The notes beneath the pieces are model-generated. The model did no database searches. It was not told the DNA's origin and saw nothing but the letters and a program-made list of their open reading frames with translations. Below are positions 1 to 5,314 of a stretch of 5,349 bases of DNA, in pieces (the stretch's first letter is position 1; the number at the start of each line of letters is the position of its first letter). Source of the stretch: Candidatus Cloacimonadota bacterium (GTDB taxonomy: Bacteria; Cloacimonadota; Cloacimonadia; Cloacimonadales; TCS61). Position numbers and translations under genes: made by a program. The DNA lies in assembly GCA_027064945.1 (NCBI GenBank), contig JAMOPB010000476.1:1-5349 (forward strand). The letters run 5' to 3'.

Positions 1-11
1 CTTGTACTTTG

Positions 12-70
<59 letters not shown>

Positions 71-122
71 TAATTATATAGTGATTTGTTGTAAATCAAG
101 TTGTAAAATCATAATGTAGTTA

Positions 123-198
123 TGGTGCTCATGAACAGACTTGAACTGTTGACCTCACCCTTACCAAGGGTGTGCTCTACCACCTGAGCTACATGAGC
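123..198 (-). tRNA. tRNA-Thr (GGU anticodon)
   Basis: Read on the minus strand, this folds as a full cloverleaf. The acceptor stem is GCTCATG (198-192) pairing with CATGAGC (133-127), with discriminator A and an encoded CCA at 125-123. The D-arm is GCTC/GAGC, the anticodon loop is TTGGTAA with GGT at 163-165, and the T-loop begins TTCAA. It decodes ACC/ACU. It is the last gene of a four-tRNA cluster and starts 27 nt after tRNA-Gly. In E. coli the equivalent position is thrT, directly upstream of tufB. Confidence 0.97.
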
Positions 199-225
199 GA
201 AAATTCAGGCTCTATATAAAAAAAA

Positions 226-301
226 TGGAGCGGGAGACGGGGTTCGAACCCGCGACCCTTAGCTTGGAAGGCTAATGCTCTACCAGTTGAGCTACTCCCG
301 C
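226..301 (-). tRNA. tRNA-Gly (UCC anticodon)
   Basis: This is a minus-strand cloverleaf. The acceptor stem GCGGGAG (301-295) pairs with CTCCCGC (236-230), with discriminator T (U in RNA) and an encoded CCA at 228-226. The anticodon stem-loop is TTAGC-CTTCCAA-GCTAA with anticodon TCC at 266-268, and the T-loop is TTCGAAC. It decodes GGA/GGG. It is third in the cluster, 37 nt after tRNA-Tyr, matching glyT in the E. coli cluster. Confidence 0.97.
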
Positions 302-338
302 ACATGTCCATTTTTAAGTTAATTTAAGATAAAAAATA

Positions 339-424
339 TGGTGGAGGGGGGAGGATTCGAACCTCCGAAGTCATCCGACGACAGATTTACAGTCTGTTCC
401 CTTTGGCCGCTCGGGAACCCCTCC
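339..424 (-). tRNA. tRNA-Tyr (GUA anticodon)
   Basis: This is a minus-strand type II tRNA of 86 nt including the encoded CCA (341-339). The acceptor stem GGAGGGG (424-418) pairs with CCCCTCC (349-343), with discriminator A. The anticodon loop is CTGTAAA with GTA at 388-390. A long variable arm lies between the anticodon and T arms, as expected for bacterial tRNA-Tyr. It decodes UAU/UAC. Only 4 nt separate it from the preceding tRNA-Thr, so the two are clearly co-transcribed. Confidence 0.97.
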
Positions 425-428
425 ATAA

Positions 429-504
429 TGGTGCCGATGGTAGAACTCGAATCCACAACCGCTCGATTACAAGTCGAGTGCTCTACCAGTTGAGCCACAT
501 CGGC
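429..504 (-). tRNA. tRNA-Thr (UGU anticodon)
   Basis: This is a minus-strand cloverleaf. The acceptor stem GCCGATG (504-498) pairs with CATCGGC (439-433), with discriminator A and an encoded CCA at 431-429. The anticodon stem-loop is CTCGA-CTTGTAA-TCGAG with TGT at 469-471, and the T-loop is TTCGAGT. It decodes ACA/ACG. It is the first gene of the tRNA cluster, and a TTGACA-bearing repeat lies a few tens of bases upstream. Confidence 0.97.
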
Positions 505-521
505 ACATCATGTATGTTTCG

Positions 522-552
522 ACAGAAAAATTATCTTTAGTTTCTCTGTCAA
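522..552 (-). promoter_or_regulatory. Candidate promoter of the tRNA cluster (proximal)
   Basis: TTGACA on the minus strand (552-547) matches the -35 consensus. Seventeen bases further comes TTTTCTGT (529-522), which aligns with TTTTTTGC and TTATTTGC at the same distance in two other candidate promoters of this window. The predicted start site would lie roughly 10-15 nt before tRNA-Thr(UGU). There is no TATAAT, so the assignment rests on position, the perfect -35 box and recurrence. On the plus strand an imperfect inverted repeat (GACAGA 521-526 and TCTGTC 545-550, with further inner pairing) overlaps it. Confidence 0.4.
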
Positions 553-560
553 ATTATTTT
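533..560. repeat. 28-bp direct repeat, copy 1
   Basis: Bases 533-560 are identical to 611-638, with a 78-bp period. The flanks are also similar: an A-rich run plus TTA on the left. The repeat includes the minus-strand TTGACAGAG box. The two copies therefore look like a duplicated promoter region upstream of the tRNA cluster. Confidence 0.9.
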
Positions 561-599
561 TTTCTTCACTTCTATTTCTTTTAAGAACTAATTACATTT

Positions 600-630
600 G
601 CAAAAAATTAATCTTTAGTTTCTCTGTCAA
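600..630 (-). promoter_or_regulatory. Candidate promoter of the tRNA cluster (distal)
   Basis: A second TTGACA on the minus strand (630-625) is followed after 17 bases by TTTTTTGC (607-600). The spacing between TTTG at 631-628 and TTTG at 604-601 is 23 nt. That agrees with the Bacteroidetes-type -33 TTTG / -7 TAnnTTTG layout, although the TA is displaced. If it is used, the tRNA transcript would have a leader of about 90 nt. Tandem promoters are common ahead of tRNA and tuf operons. No transcription data are available here. Confidence 0.4.
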
Positions 631-638
631 ATTATTTT
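611..638. repeat. 28-bp direct repeat, copy 2
   Basis: This is an exact second copy of bases 533-560, and it carries the distal TTGACA box. Thirteen bases further on, 651-663 is a perfect palindrome, CATAAC-T-GTTATG. It could be a regulator-binding site, though nothing else identifies it. Confidence 0.9.
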
Positions 639-880
639 ATTTCAAAATGTCATAACTGTTATGAAAATAATAAGATTTTAAAAATAGAGTTCTATAGAAA
701 AAGATATTATTTGGTGTTTCACTAAGAAAATTAAGTCCAAAATTATGGGAAAAAATAATAGAAGAATATTTAAAGAGTAGTAATGTGTCTTTGATTATCT
801 CGTGAAAAGTTAATAAATCGCCGGAGCTTTTATGTTGAATTCCGAGATATTGGAATGATGTTTATATAAAAAGTTATGAG

Positions 881-932
881 GTTATTCTTACGAAGGTGCG
901 ATTGTGTAATCGCACCTTCTTGTAGGAATGAT
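881..932. repeat. Long palindrome, REP-like or miniature element
   Basis: GAAGGTGCGATT (892-903) and AATCGCACCTTC (908-919) form a perfect 12-bp stem around the loop GTGT. Beyond a 2-nt bulge the pairing continues through 881-891 and 922-932 with two G-T pairs and a mismatch at the end, giving an arm of about 22 bp. Neither flank is U-rich in either direction, so it is not a classical intrinsic terminator. The core resembles the GTAGGGGCGATT...AATCGCCCC-type palindromes dispersed in many bacterial genomes. That resemblance is from memory and was not searched. Confidence 0.75.
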
Positions 933-1023
933 TTTCCGTTTCAAATGCAGGGAATATGATCTTGTTTCTTCATTTTTCGATAAAATTCCGATTTCACAAA
1001 AGAAAAAGGTAAAAGAGAAATGC

Positions 1024-1054
1024 GTGAGATCTTTCGTCAGGTTTAGGATGGCAG
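1024..1054. repeat. Degenerate dispersed intergenic repeat
   Basis: The plus strand reads AGATCTTTCGTCAGG followed by TTTAGGATGGCAG. This resembles the widespread AGATCCTTCG...CAGGATGACA intergenic motif that many bacteria carry in many copies and that produces spurious ORFs. The block is visibly less AT-rich than its surroundings. Recognition is from memory of the motif, and the copy is diverged at several positions, so the call is tentative. Confidence 0.4.
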
Positions 1055-1108
1055 GCAGAGTTGAGCTTATTCAGGAAGACGGAGCGGATTTTTCTATGTT
1101 CATCATCT

Positions 1109-2497
1109 TTATGAGATGATATCCCACTTTGTACCTTTTGGTGTATCTTTCAGCTCAATACCAAGATTTTTTAAATCATCTCTTATTTTATCTGCAAAAG
1201 ACCAATTTTTTTCTTTCTTAGCATTAGAACGATATTCAATAAGTAAGTTTATTAACTCTTCCGAAGTACCGTTTAGGTTTTTTCTTAGTTTCTGATCAAG
1301 ATTTTGGAAGAAGCCTAAGATATTTCCAAGCTCAACTAAAAGATGCGCATTATTTTTCTGTTCTTCCAAAGAAGAACCTTTCTTAATGCTTTTTGCTAGC
1401 TTATAAAAAATAGAGATAGCTTTAGCTGTATTAAAATCATCATCCATTGCTGCTTTGAAATCGTTGATTATAGATAGCTGATTTTTGCTATAGTTTGGTT
1501 TTTCATCTTTAAAGGAAAGATAATCTACATTTTCTAGAGCTGAGTATAAGGTTTTTACTGCTTGGGAAGATTCGTTTATTATGTCTTCATTGAAATCAAT
1601 AGGACTACGATAATGTTTACTTAAGAAGAAAAATCTTACAGCTTCTGCAGAATATCTCTTTAATATATCTCGAGCAGTGAAGAAGTTGTTTGAGCTCTTG
1701 GACATTTTTTTACCATCTATATTTAGATAGCCATTATGCATCCAATAATTAGCTAATGGTTTGTTATTAACAGCTTCGGCTTGAGCTATTTCATTTTCAT
1801 GATGAGGGAAAACCAGATCAATTCCACCACCGTGAATATCGAAAGTTTCACCTAAGTATTTATTAGACATCACTACGCATTCTGTATGCCAGCCTGGTCT
1901 TCCTTCGCCCCATGGACTTTTCCAAAAGGGTTCCCCGGGTTTTGCTGTTTTCCAAAGTGTAAAATCTGCAGGATTCCTTTTCTGAGTGTTTGCTTGAACT
2001 CGAGCACCCGCTTGTAAGTCTTCCAATTTCTTACCGGAAAGCTTACCATAACCTTCGGCTTTGCTTACATCAAAATATACATCACCATTAACTTCATAAG
2101 CCATATCAATTTTTTCAAGCTTGCGAATAAGAGTTATCATTTCTCCGATAAATTCTGTTGCATGAGGATGATGATCTGCCGGTTTAATTTCAAGAGCATC
2201 ACAATCTTCGTAGAAAGCCTTAATATATTTTTCAGCTATTTTTTTTACAGGAATATTTTCACGAATAGATTGATCGATAAGTTTATCGTCAATATCTGTG
2301 ATATTTCGTACAAATGTTACTTTATATCCCAAATATTGTAGATAATTTCTAACAACATCGAAGAAAATTAAAGGACGAGCATTTCCAATATGAAAATAAT
2401 TGTAAACGGTTGGTCCACAAACATACATTTTTACATGTTTTTTCTCAACTGGTATAAATTCTTCTTTTTTATTATTTAGAGTATTAAAAATTTTCAT
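1109..2497 (-). CDS. cysS: Cysteinyl-tRNA synthetase
   Basis: This cytoplasmic class I aminoacyl-tRNA synthetase charges tRNA-Cys with cysteine using ATP. With the start preferred here it has 462 residues, the normal family length. The motifs are in order: MYVCGPTVYN with zinc ligand Cys27, the HIGH-type HIGN at 36-39, FVRNITDIDDK near 62-72, the second zinc cysteine Cys207 in GWHTEC, HGGGIDLVFPHHENE with His232 and Glu236, and KMSKS at 264-268. The C-terminal helical anticodon-binding part ends in a typical GTKWDI. The frame also opens nine bases upstream at a GTG (2506), but that GTG is part of the Shine-Dalgarno sequence AAAGGTGA. ATG at 2497, five bases after it, is therefore the better start. 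The gene lies 82-91 bp downstream of rsmD and may have its own promoter. The stop codon sits in the loop of a small hairpin (1102-1120). Confidence 0.97.
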   Translation of the reverse strand: MKIFNTLNNKKEEFIPVEKKHVKMYVCGPTVYNYFHIGNARPLIFFDVVRNYLQYLGYKVTFVRNITDIDDKLIDQSIRENIPVKKIAEKYIKAFYEDCDALEIKPADHHPHATEFIGEMITLIRKLEKIDMAYEVNGDVYFDVSKAEGYGKLSGKKLEDLQAGARVQANTQKRNPADFTLWKTAKPGEPFWKSPWGEGRPGWHTECVVMSNKYLGETFDIHGGGIDLVFPHHENEIAQAEAVNNKPLANYWMHNGYLNIDGKKMSKSSNNFFTARDILKRYSAEAVRFFFLSKHYRSPIDFNEDIINESSQAVKTLYSALENVDYLSFKDEKPNYSKNQLSIINDFKAAMDDDFNTAKAISIFYKLAKSIKKGSSLEEQKNNAHLLVELGNILGFFQNLDQKLRKNLNGTSEELINLLIEYRSNAKKEKNWSFADKIRDDLKNLGIELKDTPKGTKWDIIS

Positions 2498-2502
2498 GTT
2501 AT

Positions 2503-2510
2503 TCACCTTT
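2503..2510 (-). promoter_or_regulatory. Ribosome binding site that fixes the cysS start
   Basis: AAAGGTGA on the minus strand ends five bases before ATG 2497. The competing GTG start (2506-2504) is inside this element and has no AGG of its own upstream, only an A-run. This makes the 462-residue form more likely than the 465-residue form. Confidence 0.7.
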
Positions 2511-2524
2511 TTTTTAAGATTTTG

Positions 2525-2558
2525 ATTATAAAAGAAATTAGTAGCTTTTTAATGTCAA
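2525..2558 (-). promoter_or_regulatory. Possible cysS promoter elements
   Basis: In the gap between rsmD and cysS the minus strand has TTGACA (2558-2553) and TATAAT (2530-2525), both perfect hexamers. The spacer is 22 bp, longer than the usual 16-18, so they may not work as a pair. TTGACA overlaps an inverted repeat, TTTAATG/CATTAAA (2548-2554 and 2564-2570, on the plus strand). Read-through from rsmD is the alternative way to express cysS, since no terminator is visible. Confidence 0.35.
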
Positions 2559-2588
2559 GCAAGCATTAAATATTTCAACATAAGAAAA

Positions 2589-3119
2589 TTATGATAAAAT
2601 GGTTATTGTGGTATCTCCATTTTTTTTCTCATAGGTTATTTTTTTCTCATATAAAGGTGATATTTTTTCTTGGGAAGAATGTTCAACAATTATTACACCG
2701 TCAGGATTTAACGCGTTATTTTCGAAAATTGCTTCAATAGTTTTATTTACCAAATTCTTATTATATGGTGGATCTAAGAAAATTAGATCATATTTTTCTT
2801 CGCATTTGTGTAGAAAATTAACAGATCTTTTTTTATAGATTCTGCATTGTTTCGATATGCCAAGTTTTTCGATATTCTTCTTAATTGTCATTATTGCTTT
2901 ATTGGAAAAATCTATCATAGTGGCAAACTTAGCGCCTCTGCTAATTGCTTCGATAGAAATTCCACCGCTTCCGGCATAAAGATCTAAGATAGTTTTATCT
3001 TCACAATCTTGAATTACTGAGAATATTAATTCTTTGATGTAATCAGTTGTAGGGCGTGTCGTTTTACCCGGAACTGAAAATAAATTAGATTTTTTGAATT
3101 TACCTGCTATTACTCGCAT
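2589..3119 (-). CDS. rsmD: 16S rRNA (guanine966-N2)-methyltransferase
   Basis: RsmD transfers a methyl group from S-adenosylmethionine to N2 of G966 of 16S rRNA, near the P-site, during small-subunit assembly. The 176-residue product has the family layout: N-terminal RVIAGKFK (2-9) and RPTTDYIKE (22-30), SAM-binding motif I LDLYAGSGGISIEA (45-58) followed by SRGA, and the catalytic DPPY at 116-119 typical of N2-guanine methyltransferases. The length is close to that of bacterial homologues (about 180-200). ATG 3119 follows GAGAG with a seven-base spacer. The last 20 bases of the upstream four-cysteine gene overlap its first codons, so translation is probably coupled. In many bacteria coaD follows rsmD; here cysS follows instead. 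Confidence 0.95.
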   Translation of the reverse strand: MRVIAGKFKKSNLFSVPGKTTRPTTDYIKELIFSVIQDCEDKTILDLYAGSGGISIEAISRGAKFATMIDFSNKAIMTIKKNIEKLGISKQCRIYKKRSVNFLHKCEEKYDLIFLDPPYNKNLVNKTIEAIFENNALNPDGVIIVEHSSQEKISPLYEKKITYEKKNGDTTITILS

Positions 3120-3270
3120 TTTTTCTCTCTTTAGGGAACTTTAATGTTAGCTGCTGTTCTTTATAAATAAAATTTGGGCATTGAACCAATATGATATCAC
3201 TTGGTTGTTTGCACTTTTGAGCGCATCGGTCGCATAATTTATTGTATTGATTTTTCGATTTCTTCTTCAT
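3100..3270 (-). CDS. Small four-cysteine (putative zinc-binding) protein
   Basis: A 56-codon frame starts at ATG 3270 inside the 3' end of the TPR-like gene (32-bp overlap) and ends at TAA 3102-3100, inside the start of rsmD (20-bp overlap). It fills what would otherwise be a 119-bp gap. The product is basic and begins MKKKSKNQYNK. Its core is Cys13-x2-Cys16-x3-Cys20-KQPSDIILVQ-Cys31-PNF, followed by a lysine-rich tail. Four cysteines in this arrangement suggest binding of one zinc ion, and CxxCxxxCKQ...CPxF resembles small conserved bacterial proteins of unknown role. No Shine-Dalgarno sequence is visible, so translation is probably coupled to the upstream gene. No function can be given. The alternative is a chance frame, which the cysteine pattern and exact fit in the gap argue against. 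Confidence 0.65.
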   Translation of the reverse strand: MKKKSKNQYNKLCDRCAQKCKQPSDIILVQCPNFIYKEQQLTLKFPKERKNASNSR

Positions 3271-3766
3271 CTGTTTGTGTTGCTATTAACTGTTTAATTT
3301 CTGAAAGTGTTAATTCATTGATTTTCTTATGGAATAATTTCAATGCTAGATTTTCTAATTCGGGAGCTTCTAATTTATTTAAATCTTCCAATATTTGGGA
3401 AAATTCAACTTGAATTGTCTCTTCCTGTTTTGTTTCATCTTTTTCTGTTTTTTCTATTGATTCGGGAACCGGTTTAGTTCTTTTTCTTTCTTTGAACTGT
3501 TCAAGTGTAGAAAGATAATCTTGAGCTTGTTCGTGGGGAAGAATGCCAAGACGTTCTCTATCTTCTTGAGAAAAAATGCTAGATAATAATTTATGATAAT
3601 CTGCTTCATTGTTGGAGAAAACTTCATCTTTCATTTCGTTGATTTTTTCTAATAAAGAATCATCGTGGAACTTGTTATAAAGAATGTGATATAACGCCAA
3701 GGCTTCTACGTATTGTTCTTGGCTTTCAAATAATCTTGCTAAAGTAATTGTAGGTATGGGACACAT
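3239..3766 (-). CDS. TPR-like protein of unknown function
   Basis: This soluble protein of 175 residues has no signal peptide. Residues 6-50 (TITLARLFESQEQYVEALAL and onward) have the helix-turn-helix pattern of one tetratricopeptide-like unit, a protein-protein interaction fold. Residues 91-118 are a charged, probably disordered linker rich in Lys and Glu. Residues 119-175 are predicted to be helical and acidic at the end (TDEEEIEKS). The start ATG 3766 shares bases with the comEA-like stop (TAATG) and has a strong AGGAG Shine-Dalgarno sequence. Similar short 'TxTLARLYE..G.Y..AL..Y' proteins are scattered through FCB-group genomes without assigned function. Co-translation with the ComEA-like gene hints at a shared context, but no partner is shown. 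Confidence 0.85.
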   Translation of the reverse strand: MCPIPTITLARLFESQEQYVEALALYHILYNKFHDDSLLEKINEMKDEVFSNNEADYHKLLSSIFSQEDRERLGILPHEQAQDYLSTLEQFKERKRTKPVPESIEKTEKDETKQEETIQVEFSQILEDLNKLEAPELENLALKLFHKKINELTLSEIKQLIATQTDEEEIEKSIQ

Positions 3767-4368
3767 TAATTTTCTCCTATGGTTATGTTGTTCTTTAATT
3801 TTTCGAATGATTTTTCTCCGATTCCTTTAACTTCAGTAATTTGTTCAATCGATTTAAAACCATCTAGTTCTTCACGTTTTTGTACTATTTTCTTTGCTTT
3901 TGCCGGACCAATTCCCGGCAATTGAGTAAGCTCCTCAATATTTGCAATATTGATGTTTATTTTATTATGATTCAGTGAAGTATTTTTTTTTACACTTTTA
4001 GGAATTTCTTCTTCACCAAATTCAATTAAATACGGTTTGATTATCTCGAAAGTGGCATCACCAATTCCTTTGATTTGTTTTATATCTTTAAGAGAATTAA
4101 AACCAATTTGTTCTCTGTATTCAATAATTGTTTGAGCTCTACTTGGTCCTATTCTGGGAATTTGTTGCAACTCTTCTTTGGTGCATGTTCTCAGATCATA
4201 TTTAATTTGAAAATCTTTGGAAAGATTAAGTGTGTCTGCTACTGTTTCATTTGCTGCTATTGGCTTACTGAAAAACTGCAAGGATATTCCCATGAATCCA
4301 AAAAATAGGATAAATAGTAATATTTTTTGTTCATCAGGTGTTAACAGATTTCTAAGTGGATTTTTCAT
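3766..4368 (-). CDS. ComEA-like helix-hairpin-helix protein, membrane anchored
   Basis: This 200-residue protein has one hydrophobic segment at about 16-33 after a short N-terminal tail, then two tandem ComEA-type units. The first (about 57-115) has hairpins PRIGPSRA (71-78) and KGIGDATFE (100-108). The second (about 137-192) has NINIANIEELTQLPGIGPAKA and KGIGEKSFE (181-189). Each (HhH)2 unit is a known non-specific DNA-binding fold, and ComEA binds incoming DNA on the outer side of the inner membrane during natural transformation. Single-domain ComEA proteins are usually shorter, so the duplication is a variation. The first unit begins YDLRTCTKEEL rather than the usual INxNTAxxEEL. The start overlaps the upstream stop (ATGA), with no separate Shine-Dalgarno sequence. 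A role in competence is plausible but unproven; other HhH periplasmic proteins look alike. Confidence 0.88.
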   Translation of the reverse strand: MKNPLRNLLTPDEQKILLFILFFGFMGISLQFFSKPIAANETVADTLNLSKDFQIKYDLRTCTKEELQQIPRIGPSRAQTIIEYREQIGFNSLKDIKQIKGIGDATFEIIKPYLIEFGEEEIPKSVKKNTSLNHNKININIANIEELTQLPGIGPAKAKKIVQKREELDGFKSIEQITEVKGIGEKSFEKLKNNITIGEN

Positions 4369-5249
4369 TTTTGATAAACTAATTTTGTAATGACTTTTCC
4401 AACAGATCCAAGAGATTCAGCAGAGCATTTGTCATATGTATCTTCGATTGTGTGCCAATAAGGATAATCAAAATCGATAATATCGATTATGTTAATACCA
4501 ATTTCTAATAATGGAACATGATCGTCATAAATAGGGAGTCCAATTTTTCTTTTGAAATTTTCTATTCCTAAATCTTCGGCAATATCCCAAACTTCGTTTA
4601 CTAAAGCCGGACTGTCATGGTATGAAAAACGTTCAATTTCAATGTTCAAATCTTTATCTGCTACCATATCTAAGAGAATTGCTTTTTCCGGTTTTTTTAT
4701 GGGGAAATTATTGGCGAAATATCTGGATCCATGACACCAGTTATCATCTGATCCATAACTTCCCATATCTTCAAGATCAAAAAAAACCAGGTCTATTCCA
4801 TATTCCGGGGGTTGTTGCTCATTCAATAGATTGGCAATTTCCAAAAGAACAGCTACACCGGAAGCAGCATCATTTGCACCACTGATTGGTAGATTGTGAT
4901 TTTCAGAGTTACTATCTTTATCTGCCCAAGGTCTTGTGTCATAATGCGCTGCCAAAAGAATTCTTCGTGGTTGGCGTGGATAAAATCTTCCAATAATATT
5001 GATCCCTTCATAAAGTGAATCCGAAATTGTGACTTCGAATTCTTGAGTTAATATCTCAGCTCCATTTTCCTCTAGGGTTTGGATTATGAATTCCCGACAA
5101 AGCTCAATTTCATTTGAGTTTGGAACTCTTGGTCCAAACTCAGTTTGTTTGATTAAATATTGATAAGCTCTATCGCTTTGAAAATCAGGATATGCTTGGC
5201 ATCCCATAAAAATGAGAATAACGGATAATAAGATTAAGTATTTTTTCAT
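4365..5249 (-). CDS. M28-family glutaminyl-peptide cyclotransferase-like lipoprotein
   Basis: With ATG 5249 as start the product has 294 residues. AGGAA lies six bases upstream; the in-frame ATG at 5267 has no such site and would add six residues before the signal. MKKYLILLSVILIFMGC looks like a lipoprotein signal with acylated Cys17, though the lipobox is imperfect. The mature part is a zinc-dependent M28/glutaminyl cyclase fold: AAHYDTRPWAD (100-110), GANDAASG with zinc ligand Asp127, VFFDLEDMG with catalytic Glu160 and probable zinc ligand Asp161, LLDM with Asp194, DDH (242-244) and YPYWHT with zinc ligand His266. Family members cyclise N-terminal glutamine to pyroglutamate or act as aminopeptidases; the sequence favours cyclase but does not decide. 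It is the first gene of the operon. Asp in place of the second Glu of the animal EE pair is common in bacterial homologues. Confidence 0.9.
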   Translation of the reverse strand: MKKYLILLSVILIFMGCQAYPDFQSDRAYQYLIKQTEFGPRVPNSNEIELCREFIIQTLEENGAEILTQEFEVTISDSLYEGINIIGRFYPRQPRRILLAAHYDTRPWADKDSNSENHNLPISGANDAASGVAVLLEIANLLNEQQPPEYGIDLVFFDLEDMGSYGSDDNWCHGSRYFANNFPIKKPEKAILLDMVADKDLNIEIERFSYHDSPALVNEVWDIAEDLGIENFKRKIGLPIYDDHVPLLEIGINIIDIIDFDYPYWHTIEDTYDKCSAESLGSVGKVITKLVYQK

Positions 5250-5255
5250 TAGATA

Positions 5256-5260
5256 TTCCT
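5256..5260 (-). promoter_or_regulatory. Ribosome binding site of the cyclase-like gene
   Basis: AGGAA on the minus strand is separated by six bases from ATG 5249. It selects this start over the ATG at 5267 and places the hydrophobic signal directly at the N-terminus (MKKYLILL...). Confidence 0.65.
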
Positions 5261-5295
5261 GGAACATTTTTTGTTAACTCAATAACGAATAATTC

Positions 5296-5312
5296 ATATT
5301 ACTAAGTAATAT
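5296..5312. repeat. Perfect 17-bp palindrome upstream of the operon
   Basis: ATATTACT (5296-5303) and AGTAATAT (5305-5312) are perfect inverted repeats around a single A. The site lies about 47-63 bp before the cyclase-like start and just downstream of the candidate promoter. It could be an operator or a structured leader element. No regulator gene is nearby in the window. Confidence 0.85.
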
Positions 5313-5314
5313 TA

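Larger units (their letters stand above)
505..1108. other. Long intergenic region between cysS and the tRNA cluster
   Basis: This stretch of about 600 bp contains no coding region I would defend. Going from the cysS side towards the tRNAs, it holds a degenerate dispersed repeat (about 1024-1054), a long palindrome (881-932), an ATTCC/GGAAT inverted repeat (839-843 and 852-856), unremarkable AT-rich sequence with only very short open frames (about 664-838), and the 28-bp direct repeats with TTGACA boxes. The plus-strand frame from 928 to 1119 (63 codons) starts inside the palindrome, lacks a properly spaced Shine-Dalgarno site and runs into the cysS 3' end. I regard it as spurious. Confidence 0.7.

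Noticed and set aside
511..560. Repeats 533-560 and 611-638 as a CRISPR array
   Set aside because: There are only two copies, the interval between them is AT-rich and not spacer-like, there are no cas genes, and the repeats carry promoter-like boxes.
881..932. Palindrome as an intrinsic terminator of cysS
   Set aside because: The stem is strong, but neither strand has a U-tract after it, so it fails the usual criterion. I kept it as a repeat/structure.
892..1090. Minus-strand open frames between cysS and the palindrome (about 35 and 65 codons)
   Set aside because: They have no plausible start or ribosome binding site, and their composition is what repeat elements give when translated. They are more likely non-coding.
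928..1119. Plus-strand open frame of 63 codons
   Set aside because: It starts inside the palindrome and has AGGA directly touching the ATG instead of a spaced Shine-Dalgarno site. It spans a repeat-like block and overlaps the cysS end, and I recognise no domain in it.
1102..1120. ATCATCT/AGATGAT hairpin around the cysS stop codon
   Set aside because: The stem is only 7 bp and the following minus-strand sequence is A-rich, so it is not a terminator. It is probably chance.
3201..3413. Plus-strand frame of 70 codons
   Set aside because: It lies antisense to the TPR-like and four-cysteine genes, with no independent support. I treat it as a shadow frame.
4075..4885. Plus-strand frames of 60-87 codons opposite the comEA-like and cyclase-like genes
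   Set aside because: They are all antisense to well-supported genes and lack recognisable domains or ribosome binding sites.
5250..5267. Upstream ATG at 5267 as start of the cyclase-like gene
   Set aside because: There is no Shine-Dalgarno sequence in front of it, and the six extra residues would precede an otherwise standard signal peptide. ATG 5249 has AGGAA at the right distance.
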